Below, in pieces: positions 1 through 8,822 of a stretch of 64,000 nt of DNA. The stretch's first letter is position 1. Each line of letters starts with the position of its first letter. A program made the position numbers and the translations under genes. Under the pieces are notes generated by a model. It saw nothing but the letters and a program-made list of their open reading frames with translations. It was not told the origin of the DNA and did not search any database. This DNA comes from Roseiflexus sp034432635. GTDB lineage: Bacteria > Chloroflexota > Chloroflexia > Chloroflexales > Roseiflexaceae. Where the stretch lies: the NCBI GenBank assembly GCA_034432635.1, contig DAOUBK010000101.1, positions 1 to 64,000 of the forward strand. The letters are read 5' to 3'.

Positions 1-121
1 TATCAACGCGAAACGAATCACGCCCAGGGTTATCGCTCAGTTGGTTCGGCTGCACGACTTTTGAACATGAGCCAACAATCTTTTGAACGTATAATATCAG
101 GGAAAGGCACGCACTGATGCG

Positions 122-152
122 AGGGAGGGATGCGGGCACCGCGTCCCTTCCT
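122..152 (+). other. GC-rich leader hairpin upstream of the GT4 gene
   Basis: The sequence can fold into about 14 paired bases closing a 3-nt loop (GCGG-gca-CCGC at the tip, AGGGAGGGA with TCCCTTCCT at the base, including G-T wobbles). No T-run follows, so it does not look like a classical terminator. TATAAT boxes lie on both sides (90-95 and 163-168) without good -35 partners. It may be a terminator or attenuator of upstream transcription, or a leader element of the glycosyltransferase gene at 208. Bases 1-121 hold nothing else I can call. Confidence 0.45.
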
Positions 153-207
153 TAATGTCACGTATAATCACCGTACCTCGACCTGCAGGGCGATCTGGAG
201 AAATTTC

Positions 208-1473
208 ATGCGCATCGCAATGTTGAGCGTTCATAGCAGCCCGCTCGCACGTCTGGGCGGCAAAGAGGCGGGCGGTATGAACGTTTATGTCCGCGAATTG
301 AGCCGTGAGTTCGGACGTCGCGGCATAGCAGTCGATATATTCACACGCGCTCAGACGTACAACGCACCGACTGTCGTTCCGATCGATCGGGGTGTGCGCC
401 TGATCCACGTGCGCGCCGGCCCGCCAGCACCCTACGATAAAAATCGCTTACTGGACTATCTACCGGAGTTCATCGGGCGGGTACGCTGCTTCGCCGACGG
501 TGAAGACCTGCATTATGACATCATTCACAGTCACTATTGGGTTTCTGGCGAAGCGGCGCTGGCGCTGCGCCGCAGCTGGGGGGCGCCGGTTGTCCATATG
601 TTCCATACGCTCGGCGCAATGAAAAATCTGGTTGCGCGCGGCGACCAGGATCGTGAGACCCGCGAGCGGGTTGCGATCGAGGCGCGGATCCTGCATGAAG
701 CCGACGCGATTGTAGCGGCAACTCCGCTCGACCGGGCGCAGATGGTCTGGCACTACGGCGCCGGAGGAAGCAGGACTCACATCGTTCCGGCGGGGGTTGA
801 TCTGCGCCGTTTTCAGCCGCGCGATACAGCGATGGCACGCACCATGCTCAATCTGCCGCTGGCGCCGCACCGCATTATTCTGCTAGTGGCACGTATCGAG
901 CCGCTTAAGGGTATCGATGCGCTGATCGAAGCCAGTGCGCTGCTGGTGCAGCATCACCCTGAGTGGCGCGGCGCGCTGACAGCGTTGATCGTCGGCGGGG
1001 GCAGCGAGGAGGAGCGGACACACTGGAATACCGAGCAACGGCGTCTGGATGCCATCCGGCAGCGGCTTGGCGTCACCGATATCGTGCGGTTCGCCGGAGC
1101 GCAGCCGCAGGAACGTCTGCCGCTCTACTATACGGCTGCCGACGTGGTAACCATGCCATCGCACTATGAGTCGTTTGGAATGGTAGCACTCGAGGCGCTA
1201 GCATGTGGCAGACCGGTGATAGCAACGAATGCAGGCGGTCCGGCGTTCATCATCGAAGATGGCGTCAGCGGTTTGCTGACGCCGCCGTCTGATCCGCCAA
1301 CTCTAGCGCGGCATCTTGAGCACCTGCTGCTGAATGACGACGAGCGTGCAACGCTGGGAGCAGCGGCACGGGAACGCGCGCTGCGGTTTGGTTGGGAGCA
1401 TATCGCGTGTGACATTCTCAGCATCTACCGCGACCTGCTGCGACAGCGCGACTGTCGGGCGCGAGCAGGGTAG
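208..1473 (+). CDS. GT4 family glycosyltransferase (MshA / sucrose-phosphate synthase type)
   Basis: A cytoplasmic GT-B enzyme of about 421 residues that probably transfers a sugar from a nucleotide-sugar donor; acceptor unknown. The N-terminus has GGKEAGGMNVYVRELSREF, the donor/acceptor loop seen in MshA and sucrose-phosphate synthase-like GT4 proteins. The C-terminal half has the EPLKGID segment and an E-x7-E block (PSHYESFGMVALEALACG) typical of nucleotide-sugar binding. An in-frame ATG exists at 130, but the ATG at 208 begins the usual MRIAMLSVHSSP strand and lies downstream of a TATAAT box (163-168), so I prefer it. The gene ends with TAG, which shows that TAG works as a stop here. Confidence 0.85.
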   Translation: MRIAMLSVHSSPLARLGGKEAGGMNVYVRELSREFGRRGIAVDIFTRAQTYNAPTVVPIDRGVRLIHVRAGPPAPYDKNRLLDYLPEFIGRVRCFADGEDLHYDIIHSHYWVSGEAALALRRSWGAPVVHMFHTLGAMKNLVARGDQDRETRERVAIEARILHEADAIVAATPLDRAQMVWHYGAGGSRTHIVPAGVDLRRFQPRDTAMARTMLNLPLAPHRIILLVARIEPLKGIDALIEASALLVQHHPEWRGALTALIVGGGSEEERTHWNTEQRRLDAIRQRLGVTDIVRFAGAQPQERLPLYYTAADVVTMPSHYESFGMVALEALACGRPVIATNAGGPAFIIEDGVSGLLTPPSDPPTLARHLEHLLLNDDERATLGAAARERALRFGWEHIACDILSIYRDLLRQRDCRARAG

Positions 1474-1548
1474 ACATCGTTTACACCAGTGCAACCTGTT
1501 CGTCTTCATCCACATCGTCGCCGCCAGCGGCGGCATCACGCGCGACGT

Positions 1549-2826
1549 ATGACGCCGCTGGTTTTGCGCGTCGTGCTGATCATAGTCGGCGCGCTGCTGG
1601 TGACGCTTGTCACATGTAGCGCGCCGCTTCTACCGCTCAAACTCCGGCAGGCGTCCGGCATGACGCCAACGCCGCTCCCGACTGCGGCACTTGCCTCTGA
1701 TCCTACGATAGTCGCCACAAAAGCGCCGCAGCCAGCGCCAACTCCGCTGCCAGTAGCAACACGCACTGCTCTACCGACACCCACGCCAACCCTGATGCCG
1801 GGTTCTGCGCCCGGCGCACCGCCGCTCGATCCGCTGGGGCGCGAGATCGATGCATACCTGACCGGACTCACCACCAGCGGGCAGTTTCAGGGGGCAGTCC
1901 TTGTTGCACAGGACGGGAAGGTGGTGATTGCGCGTGGCTATGGCAACGCCGATGAGAATGTTCCTAACACTGTGAACACGCGCTTCCGCCTGGCGTCGAT
2001 CACCAAACAGTTTACTGCTGCTGCAATTCTGGCGTTGCAGCAGGATGGTAAACTAACCGTGGATGATCCGATCTGCACCTACCTCGACAATTGTCCCGAT
2101 GCCTGGAAACCGCTGACGATCCGGCACCTGCTGACCCATACGTCCGGTCTGGTCGACTACACCGATTTTGCTAGTTTCGAGCCGACCGAGATGTATCCGG
2201 CGACGCCACAGGAACTGGTCGAGCGTTTTCGTCCTTTTCCGCTTGCCTTTGTGTCCGGAACACTCTACGATTACTGCAACTCGAACTATGTGTTGCTGGG
2301 ACTGATCATCGAGCGTGTGTCTGGTATGGCATATGCCGATTACCTGCTCCAGCGCTTCTTCCTGCCGCTCGGCATGACTGCGACCGGTTATGATACCAGT
2401 CGAGGCGCGATTGCTGATGGAGCACAGGGGTATGTTGTTCCCGGCAAGAAATCCGGCTTCCTCGATGCTTCGACGCTCTACGCAGCCGGCGGGCTGTACT
2501 CGACGGTTGGCGACCTCTTCCGCTGGGACCAGGCGCTTTCCACAAATGAGGCACTCGCACGTGAGCAACTGGAGCAGATGTTCACTCCGGCGCTGCGCGA
2601 TTATGGGTTTGGTTGGAAGATCGAAGTGATCAACGGACGTCGACGCATCAGTCACCCCGGTAACATGACCGGCGTTGCCACGTTCTTTGCCCGCTACCCC
2701 GACGACCGGGCGACAATTATTGTGCTGTCGAATATGGAGTACGCCAACGTCGAAGGGATCGCCAACTATATTGCATCGCTCATGTTTCCGCCGCCGCCGA
2801 CGCCTTCGCCGACCCCGACGCAATGA
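1549..2826 (+). CDS. Lipoprotein serine hydrolase, beta-lactamase class C / D-alanyl-D-alanine carboxypeptidase-like
   Basis: An exported serine hydrolase of about 425 residues. The N-terminus is hydrophobic and ends in a lipobox-like LVTC, followed by a Pro/Thr-rich linker of about 70 residues, so the enzyme is probably tethered outside the membrane. The catalytic domain shows the S-x-x-K nucleophile motif (LASITKQF), a Y-x-N-type motif in YDYCNSNY, and HPGN in place of the K-T-G box, as in the class C / esterase branch. A second short Pro/Thr tail ends the protein. Peptide, ester or lactam substrates are all possible. It stops 3 bp from the convergent pseudouridine synthase gene. Confidence 0.85.
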   Translation: MTPLVLRVVLIIVGALLVTLVTCSAPLLPLKLRQASGMTPTPLPTAALASDPTIVATKAPQPAPTPLPVATRTALPTPTPTLMPGSAPGAPPLDPLGREIDAYLTGLTTSGQFQGAVLVAQDGKVVIARGYGNADENVPNTVNTRFRLASITKQFTAAAILALQQDGKLTVDDPICTYLDNCPDAWKPLTIRHLLTHTSGLVDYTDFASFEPTEMYPATPQELVERFRPFPLAFVSGTLYDYCNSNYVLLGLIIERVSGMAYADYLLQRFFLPLGMTATGYDTSRGAIADGAQGYVVPGKKSGFLDASTLYAAGGLYSTVGDLFRWDQALSTNEALAREQLEQMFTPALRDYGFGWKIEVINGRRRISHPGNMTGVATFFARYPDDRATIIVLSNMEYANVEGIANYIASLMFPPPPTPSPTPTQ

Positions 2827-2829
2827 TGG

Positions 2830-3729
2830 TCACTGTGCCCATTCCGGGGCCGGCGCGACGATGACCAGCAATGCGCCGCTCCGTGGATGCGGCAATTCCA
2901 GGCGTTCGGCGTGCAGGTGGTGGTGGAACGCCGGGACACCGCGCCAGATAGATGGACCGCCATACTTGCTGTCGCCGATGAGCGGGTGACCTAGGAAGGC
3001 AAGGTGTAGTCGAATCTGGTGCGTGCGTCCGGTGAGGGGCCAGGCGCGCACCGGCGCGGCATCGTCCATTCGTCGCACAACACGCAGTCGTGTGCGCATC
3101 GATTTGACAGTTCCACCCTGCGGGAGTGAGCGTCCAATCGCTTCGCGCGGAAATACGCGGAACATGCCGCCGCGCCCTCGTCCATGACCGGTTTCGATGT
3201 CGATCTCATCAAAGGAAGGCAGACCGGCGCAGAGCGCCAGATATGTCTTGTGCACCGATCCGTCCCGAAATGTGCGTTGTAGCGCTGCATTGATATCGGG
3301 AGTTTTCGAGATCAACAGAACACCAGAGGTATCCCGGTCCAGGCGATGCGCCAGATGCAGCGGCGGCGCAGCGCCATCGCGCACTGCGAGGAATCGCGTC
3401 AGTGCTGCACGCAGATGCCCCTCCGCATCCCAGGGTGTCGCCTCAACGTAGATATTGATGGGTTTGTTGAGCGCGATCAGATCATCATCTTCGTACAGGA
3501 TCATCTCCGGCGTCACGACCGGTTCGCGATAGATTCCGTCGGGTGGACGCTGAACCACAACCGTTGCGTCTGCAGGAAGACGCATATCCGGATCGCGCAC
3601 ACGCACGCCATCAACCCACACGCCGCCACGCGCGATCAGCCGCAGGGCTTCCGTTGCGTTGCCAAGAGCAGTCGTGAGCGCATCACCCACCGATGTGCCC
3701 TGAAATGTACCCGCTGGAATGAGAGTCAT
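2830..3729 (-). CDS. RluA-family RNA pseudouridine synthase
   Basis: A predicted RNA uridine isomerase of 299 residues (rRNA or tRNA target not resolvable). An S4-like N-terminal segment (residues about 15-60) precedes the catalytic domain. HRLDRDTSG carries the catalytic Asp of the RluA family, and the later GRTHQIRLHLAFLGHPLIGD block is the conserved uridine-pocket strand. Length is normal. The start codon overlaps the 3' end of the tnpB reading frame by 47 bp on the same strand, so the TnpB element inserted immediately upstream and may have replaced the original promoter. Confidence 0.9.
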   Translation of the reverse strand: MTLIPAGTFQGTSVGDALTTALGNATEALRLIARGGVWVDGVRVRDPDMRLPADATVVVQRPPDGIYREPVVTPEMILYEDDDLIALNKPINIYVEATPWDAEGHLRAALTRFLAVRDGAAPPLHLAHRLDRDTSGVLLISKTPDINAALQRTFRDGSVHKTYLALCAGLPSFDEIDIETGHGRGRGGMFRVFPREAIGRSLPQGGTVKSMRTRLRVVRRMDDAAPVRAWPLTGRTHQIRLHLAFLGHPLIGDSKYGGPSIWRGVPAFHHHLHAERLELPHPRSGALLVIVAPAPEWAQ

Positions 3730-4834
3730 TGCTGCTTCTTATTTTATTATTCCTTACGGACTGTGTCGAGGGCGTTGCGGGTGGAGGTGCACCATTGAGA
3801 TCAGCGTGGAGCCTGAATCCACAGGCACGACACTGGAACAGAGCACGAGAACGGCGGTTGTTGCAGGCGATGTATCCACAACATGCCTTGGAGGTATGTC
3901 GAGGATCAACCCCGACCACCGTACAGCCCCGTTCCTCAGCCTTGTACTCGAAAAAGGATCGCAACTGCGCGAACGACCAGCCGTGAATACGCCTGTTCTG
4001 AGCGCCATGATGCTGCCTGACACGGGCACGGATATTGGTGAGATTCTCGACCACAAGCGTGCTGCTGGGTGGCGTCGCGTTGACGACGTGCCTACTCAGC
4101 ACATGGTCGCAGTCATGGCGAAAACGTCGTTGTTTGCCCCACATTTTGCGCAGGTGGCGCCTGGCCGACCTGGTGCCTTTCGACTGCAAGGCGCGGCGCA
4201 AACGAAAATAACGAGCCTCAATTTCACGCCAGCGCTTCTGACCCAGGAAATGGTTGTTGCTGGTGACGGCCGGCGTCGCTATGCCCAAGTCCACGCCAAC
4301 GACATCGGACGTTCGCGCGACGTCAGGGGCGGGTATATCGACGACGATGTGCAGCCACCAACGACCATCGCGGTGGATCAGGTCGGCGGTTACCACCTCG
4401 CCGCCGACGTACTTGGTGGCATAGGCAGGAATATGAAAAGGAAGCGTCATCCGACCAGCAGCGGTGGACAGACGGACGGTGTTCGCTTGCCAGTAAACCT
4501 TGAACGTGTGGACATTGTAACGCGGTGGACAGAAAGATGCTTGGGGTGCAGAGACCTTCCGACCCTTGCGAGCCAGGGTGAGCACACTCTTCACGGCTTC
4601 CGTAGCCTTGCCCCTGGCCTGAATGTGCAGATCGCTCACCAGGTTGGGGTATTTGGCCTTGAGGGAGCGGTACGTGGCATGGTGCAGAGTGACGCCATTC
4701 TTCTGGCGATACTGCCAGCCATATCTACAGACTTCATTGAAGGCCAGCGTGAAGAAGCGCACCGTCTCAGCGAGTGCTTGCGACTGTTCTTCGGTTGTAT
4801 CGAGCAACACACGGATCGTCCTATTCGTAAGCAA
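3683..4834 (-). CDS. tnpB: Stand-alone TnpB (IS200/IS605-IS1341 type RNA-guided nuclease)
   Basis: A protein of 383 residues with all three RuvC acidic positions visible: Asp in VVGVDLGIA, Glu in LVVENLTNI and Asp in HADLNGA. TnpB proteins are RNA-guided DNA nucleases using an omegaRNA from the 3' end of the element. The zinc-ribbon is odd: where relatives have TSx-x-CxxCG, this reads TSKACCGY, two residues short, so the first knuckle is CC. The second knuckle, CRACG, is normal. The last residues read into the rluA-like gene, suggesting that the native end was lost. No tnpA lies nearby. The start is a TTG at 4834; a GTG at 4810 with AGGA upstream is the alternative. Confidence 0.85.
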   Translation of the reverse strand: MLTNRTIRVLLDTTEEQSQALAETVRFFTLAFNEVCRYGWQYRQKNGVTLHHATYRSLKAKYPNLVSDLHIQARGKATEAVKSVLTLARKGRKVSAPQASFCPPRYNVHTFKVYWQANTVRLSTAAGRMTLPFHIPAYATKYVGGEVVTADLIHRDGRWWLHIVVDIPAPDVARTSDVVGVDLGIATPAVTSNNHFLGQKRWREIEARYFRLRRALQSKGTRSARRHLRKMWGKQRRFRHDCDHVLSRHVVNATPPSSTLVVENLTNIRARVRQHHGAQNRRIHGWSFAQLRSFFEYKAEERGCTVVGVDPRHTSKACCGYIACNNRRSRALFQCRACGFRLHADLNGAPPPATPSTQSVRNNKIRSSNDSHSSGYISGHIGG

Positions 4835-4863
4835 AATATACCATATGTCAGAAGTATTGGCAA
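4835..4863 (-). promoter_or_regulatory. Putative tnpB promoter
   Basis: On the minus strand TTGCCA (4863-4858) and TATATT (4840-4835) are separated by exactly 17 bp. The -10 abuts the TTG start at 4834, so transcription from here would favour a downstream start such as the GTG at 4810. Confidence 0.5.
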
Positions 4864-5253
4864 ATAAAGGATCTGATCGGCGCCGCCAGCCTGAGCCACA
4901 TATGTTTGCATATCCTGTTAGCGACGCGGTTCATGAACTGAGACAGGCTGATAAAGTTAGATTTACCGGATCTATAGACTTCTATCCCTATGATACGACG
5001 TGGGAGAAACACCGCTGACTATACCGTGCAGCGATAAACACGGTCAACAAGAGGAAACAACGAGACAGGGCGATTGCATCTTTTGAACCGCGCCGGAGCG
5101 CAAAATGCCCCCCTCTTAAGTTCCAGCCGCGCGTTCTCCCACGATCCAGCCCTCCAGCAGTGCGCACATAAGCCCTACCAGACTAACCGCACGTGAGTGC
5201 CGCGCTCATCCTGCCTGCTGTGGATGTATCCAAATTCTCCTGCGCTCCTGACC
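4864..5253. other. Intergenic stretch, nothing definite
   Basis: About 390 bp between the tnpB promoter and the promoter of the Uma2 pseudogene. It is more AT-rich near 4870-5060 than the neighbouring genes and probably contains the left end of the TnpB element. I could not identify an IS-end hairpin, a tnpA remnant or any coding sequence with a ribosome-binding site. Confidence 0.5.
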
Positions 5254-5282
5254 TTGCTATGGTGACACACATGTCCTATAAT
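5254..5282 (+). promoter_or_regulatory. Promoter of the Uma2-family pseudogene
   Basis: TTGCTA (5254-5259), 17-bp spacer, TATAAT (5277-5282), 31 bp before the ATG at 5314. The promoter looks intact although the gene it serves is broken. Confidence 0.65.
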
Positions 5283-5313
5283 GACAATGTTACCTGTAAC
5301 CGGAGCGTATGCT

Positions 5314-6066
5314 ATGACGACCGTAACCGCACCGCCAGCTGCCGATCGCTTTCCCTACGGATGGCGCTATATCGAGCGGGTCGCACCCGATGGCACGGTG
5401 TCGTTCGAACAGGTTCCCCTGACGCTGGAAGATGTTGCACATCCACAGGAGGGCGACCAGGTGACCCACAGCGACCTGCATCAGCGTATCTGCGCGTATC
5501 TGTACAATGTCCTGCGCGGGTTGCTTGCCGGCATCCCCGGCGCTGTCGTGCTGCACAATGTGCGTATTGACTAGGATGCTCCCGACCTGAAGGCGCACGG
5601 TCCCGACCTGGCGGTTATCTTCGGCATCCGGGAATACAAAGACTGGAGCTCCTTCGATGTCGCTGTCGAGGGTGTGCGCCCCACGCTGATCATCGAAGTC
5701 ACCTCCCCCGAAACGCGCACCATCGACCTGATGGTCAAACTCGACGAGTACGACCTTGCTGGGGTGGAGTTCTACGTGATTGTGGACGTGGTGCAACGGC
5801 GTGGGCAGGTCACGCCGCGTCTGCTCGGCTACCGGCGGACGCCGACCGTCTACAGTGTGCTGTCGCCCGATGCGCAGGGGCGGTTGTAGATCGAACCGAT
5901 CCAGGTCTGGCTGGGTGTGCAGGAGCAGGCGGTGATATGCTACGACGCTTCCGGCAGACCAATCGGCGATTACCCTGATCTCCAGGCGGCGCCCTCAACT
6001 GCCGAGCAGCGTATTGCTACGCTCAAAGCCGAACTCCGCCGGTTGCGCGGTGAAGAGAACGCCTGA
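5314..6066 (+). pseudogene. Uma2-family (DUF820) putative restriction-endonuclease-like protein, broken by two in-frame TAG codons
   Basis: One continuous frame of 250 codons from ATG 5314 to TGA 6064-6066, with GGAG upstream of the start, reads as a full Uma2 protein: RFPYGWRYIERV at the N-terminus, the PD-(D/E)xK core (DAPDLKAHGPDLAVIFG, then TLIIEVTSPETRTIDLMVK), and a short charged tail. It is interrupted by TAG at 5572-5574 and at 5887-5889. At both places the family normally has Trp (an RIDW-like and a GRLW-like context), so each lesion is explained by TGG to TAG. No frameshift is needed, which suggests recent inactivation. Uma2 proteins are abundant in Chloroflexota; their function is not settled. 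Confidence 0.8.
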
Positions 6067-6083
6067 AACTTTGTCTCCTGTGG

Positions 6084-6096
6084 TACAATGCAGCCA
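6084..6096 (+). promoter_or_regulatory. Extended -10 element placing +1 at the ATG of the lytic transglycosylase gene
   Basis: TGTGG-TACAAT has its hexamer at 6084-6089, six bases before ATG 6096, with no -35 at the expected distance. A start site 6-7 bp downstream would coincide with the start codon, and no Shine-Dalgarno is visible, so the mRNA may be leaderless. Confidence 0.4.
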
Positions 6097-8525
6097 TGCG
6101 TTGTCTTTGGGGCGTCCTAGTGATTGTACTGTCGCTTATCGCCTGTACGTCGGAAACCGCACTCAACGTTGCGCCTCCTTCCGATGCGCCTCTGTCTGTT
6201 TCGCCGCAGTCAAGCCCTGCTATGGTGCCCCCAGAGGCGGCGGGAACGTTGCAACCCGATCCATCCCCCACTCCCGTCGATGGTTCGCCTTCCGCTGCCG
6301 CCTCACCCGACGAGGCGCTGGCGCGCGGGCTGGAGCGGCGTGAAGCTGGCGACTATGATGCGGCTGCTGAGGCATTCTTTGCTGCTGCCAATGCTGTGCC
6401 AGGAACGCCGACAGGACGCACAGCGCGCTTCTACCTGGCGGAAAGTTTTGCCCTCCGCGAACGCTGGACATCGGCTGTCGAAGCGTTGAATGCTTTTGTT
6501 GCCGACGGAGTCCAGGACGATCTGACGGCACGGGCGTGGTTCTGGATCGCGCGTGGGCATGAGGAAGCCGGTTCGCACGCTGCGGCAATCGCTGCATACG
6601 AGCAGTTCCGATCCTTCGCCACCCCTGCTGAGACGTATGCTCGCCTGCGACAGGCGGCTCAGGAGCGCGCCCTTGGTCGTCTCGATGCTGCTGCTGCAAA
6701 CTATGAGGCGGTTGCGCGTAGCGATCTTCCGCGTAGCCAGCGCGCTGCGGCATACGAGGCGGCAATTCAGGTGCGCCGCGACCTGGGGCAGTACGAGACA
6801 GCGTTGCAACTGGCTGGTGAATTGCTGACACTGGCGGAGCAACCGGCATACCGCGCTCGCCTGCTGGCAGAGTTTGCCGACCTTCCCTACAGCCAGGGTA
6901 ATGCGGCACTGGCGCGCGCCTGGTTGATAGAGGCTATCGAACGCGCTCCGGCATCTCCATCGGCGCTGGCCGCGCTCGACCGGTTGCGCACCGATACAGA
7001 GGCAACTGTGCCGCCGGAACTGGCAGTTCGCGTCTACGAGGCGCACGGTCGCTGGTCTGACGCAGTTGCTGCGCTCGATGCTGCACTCGCCACGGCGGAT
7101 GACTCACAGCGCGCCGATCTGCTCCGGCGACGGGCACTGGCGCTGCGTGGTTTGGGAGATTTTCCTGCAGCTCTGGCAGGGTTCGACGCCGCGATTGCTG
7201 CGGGTAGCGAGAGTGACGCCGGTATCCAGGCGCGGCTCGACCAGATTCAGACGGTTGGACAGAGTGGCGCCACCGAGGCAGCCATTCAGGGATACCGTGA
7301 TTTTGCGGCAACTTTCCTCGATGACTCCCGCGCCCCGGAGGCGCTGCGTCGCGCGGCAGTGTTGCTCGACCGGCTCGGTGATGGTGATGCGGCGGCACAG
7401 CAACGTATCGACCTGGGCCGACGGTATCCGTCTGTGCCGCTGGCGCAGGAAGCCTGGTTTGCCGGTGGACTGCACCTGTTTGCGTCTGGTCAGGCAGTTC
7501 AGGCACGCCAGGTGTGGGAAGAACTGGCAGCTGTCGCCACAGGCATAGCCGCCCTGCGGGCGCAGTACTGGGCAGGGCGCGCGGCGCTTGCCACAGGCGA
7601 CAGCGAAGAGGGGCGCGCTTTGCTCGACCGTGTGATCGCGTCTGCGCCGGATTCCTACTTTGCTGCGCGCGCCCGCGCACTGCTCAACCGCCAGGAAACC
7701 GGTACGATTGCGCCCGATGCTTCTATCGACGCCGACGCTTGGCGCTCTGTCGAGGAGTGGCTTGTCACCTGGGCTGGCGAACCGCCATCCGACACAAGCA
7801 GTCCAGCTGACGACCCCACAATCCGGCGTGCCCGCGACCTCAACGCGCTCCATTTGCGCGTCGAAGCGATGGCAGAATGGTCTGCAGCACTGGCAGCGCG
7901 CAACGATAACCCGTATGCGCTCTACGTTCTGGCGCGCTATGCGCATGAACAGGGTGCTGCCAGCGTTGCACTGCGCGCTGTCAACCGCCTGATCCGTCTC
8001 TCCCCCAGCGGCGCAGCGTCAGACGCACCGCTTGCGCTGCGGCGCATCCTCTACCCGGTTCCATTCACAGCGACGGTGCTGGCACGATCACGGGAGTTTG
8101 GCGTCGATCCTGCGCTTATGTATGCGCTGCTGCGTCAGGAGAGTGCCTTCGATGCGGCAGCAACCTCATGGGCTGGAGCGCGCGGTCTGGCACAGGTCAT
8201 GCCTGCAACCGGCCAGGGTATTGCCCAGGCGCTGGGGATAGCCGAATTCCGCGAAACGGATCTCTACCGCCCCGATCTGAGCGTTCGTTTTGGCGCGTTC
8301 TATCTCAGTCGCCAGATGATAGCAATGAATGGCAGTATCGAGGGAGCACTTGCCGCATACAACGGCGGACCAGGCAACGCGCGACGCTGGTCGGGCGGCA
8401 CGACTGTCACCGATCCGGATCTGTTCGCCGAGCGGATCGACTTCGAAGAGACCAGAAATTACGTCAAGTCGGTGATTGCCCAGTACGATGTCTATCGGCG
8501 TCTGTACCGCTGGGACGGGGAATGA
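6096..8525 (+). CDS. Lipoprotein soluble lytic murein transglycosylase with TPR-like superhelix
   Basis: A cell-envelope enzyme of 809 residues that cleaves the MurNAc-GlcNAc bond of peptidoglycan. The N-terminus is a lipoprotein signal (LSLIACTS), then a Pro/Ser-rich linker, about 550 residues of Ala-rich TPR-like helices, and a C-terminal SLT domain. In the SLT domain the catalytic Glu is in LLRQESAFD (residue about 684), followed by GARGLAQVMPAT and AAYNGGPGNARRW. This is the Slt70-like architecture, longer than the E. coli enzyme. It meets the DUF507 gene tail to tail with no gap (8525/8526). Confidence 0.93.
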   Translation: MRCLWGVLVIVLSLIACTSETALNVAPPSDAPLSVSPQSSPAMVPPEAAGTLQPDPSPTPVDGSPSAAASPDEALARGLERREAGDYDAAAEAFFAAANAVPGTPTGRTARFYLAESFALRERWTSAVEALNAFVADGVQDDLTARAWFWIARGHEEAGSHAAAIAAYEQFRSFATPAETYARLRQAAQERALGRLDAAAANYEAVARSDLPRSQRAAAYEAAIQVRRDLGQYETALQLAGELLTLAEQPAYRARLLAEFADLPYSQGNAALARAWLIEAIERAPASPSALAALDRLRTDTEATVPPELAVRVYEAHGRWSDAVAALDAALATADDSQRADLLRRRALALRGLGDFPAALAGFDAAIAAGSESDAGIQARLDQIQTVGQSGATEAAIQGYRDFAATFLDDSRAPEALRRAAVLLDRLGDGDAAAQQRIDLGRRYPSVPLAQEAWFAGGLHLFASGQAVQARQVWEELAAVATGIAALRAQYWAGRAALATGDSEEGRALLDRVIASAPDSYFAARARALLNRQETGTIAPDASIDADAWRSVEEWLVTWAGEPPSDTSSPADDPTIRRARDLNALHLRVEAMAEWSAALAARNDNPYALYVLARYAHEQGAASVALRAVNRLIRLSPSGAASDAPLALRRILYPVPFTATVLARSREFGVDPALMYALLRQESAFDAAATSWAGARGLAQVMPATGQGIAQALGIAEFRETDLYRPDLSVRFGAFYLSRQMIAMNGSIEGALAAYNGGPGNARRWSGGTTVTDPDLFAERIDFEETRNYVKSVIAQYDVYRRLYRWDGE

Positions 8526-8807
8526 TCACAATACCAGTTTGCGTTCACGAACCAGGCGCTGTTTGGTCTTCTTGAACAGTTCGTCGTAACTCAGACGACC
8601 CATAGTAATCTCGTATTTGTGCGCCTGAAGCATCTTATGAATCTCGGCGTCGAGGCGTTCTTCAACCAGCAACTCATCGGTGATGATCTGCTGCACCGCC
8701 AGGCGCAACTGGCTGTCGTCACCGCGGAACATCACACCGTCCACCTCTGCCAGATAGTCAACCAGCGACGCTGACAACTGTTCGATTTTTGCCGGCGAAA
8801 GTTTCAT
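8526..8807 (-). CDS. DUF507 family small protein
   Basis: Ninety-three residues, mostly helical and charged, beginning MKLSPAKIEQLSASLVDYL and ending in a basic RLVRERKLVL. The pattern matches DUF507 proteins, which have no established function. A good ribosome-binding site (GGAGG) precedes the ATG. It is the last gene of the YvcK / M29 / lycopene cyclase run, 15 bp after the cyclase stop codon. Confidence 0.75.
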   Translation of the reverse strand: MKLSPAKIEQLSASLVDYLAEVDGVMFRGDDSQLRLAVQQIITDELLVEERLDAEIHKMLQAHKYEITMGRLSYDELFKKTKQRLVRERKLVL

Positions 8808-8822
8808 CTGACCTCCTCCGCT

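Noticed and set aside
26..60. tRNA-like D-arm (TCGCTCAGTTGGTT) near the window start
   Set aside because: No acceptor stem, anticodon loop or T-arm could be aligned around it.
3719..4867. Long plus-strand open frame (382 codons) opposite tnpB
   Set aside because: It is the antisense of a gene with clear TnpB motifs, encodes no recognisable family and has no ribosome-binding site.
5221..5232. TGGAT-GT-ATCCA as a third copy of the catabolic operator
   Set aside because: The arms are shorter and the spacer is 2 bp, not 6, and it is not placed after a -10 box.
5572..5889. TAG read as an amino acid (stop-codon recoding), suggested by TAG at Trp positions in the Uma2 gene and in the 48.1 kb pseudogene
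   Set aside because: TAG ends intact genes here, for example the GT4 gene at 1471-1473 and the large subunit at 62936-62938, and the other TAG-bearing reading frames carry frameshifts too. Ordinary decay explains the stops.
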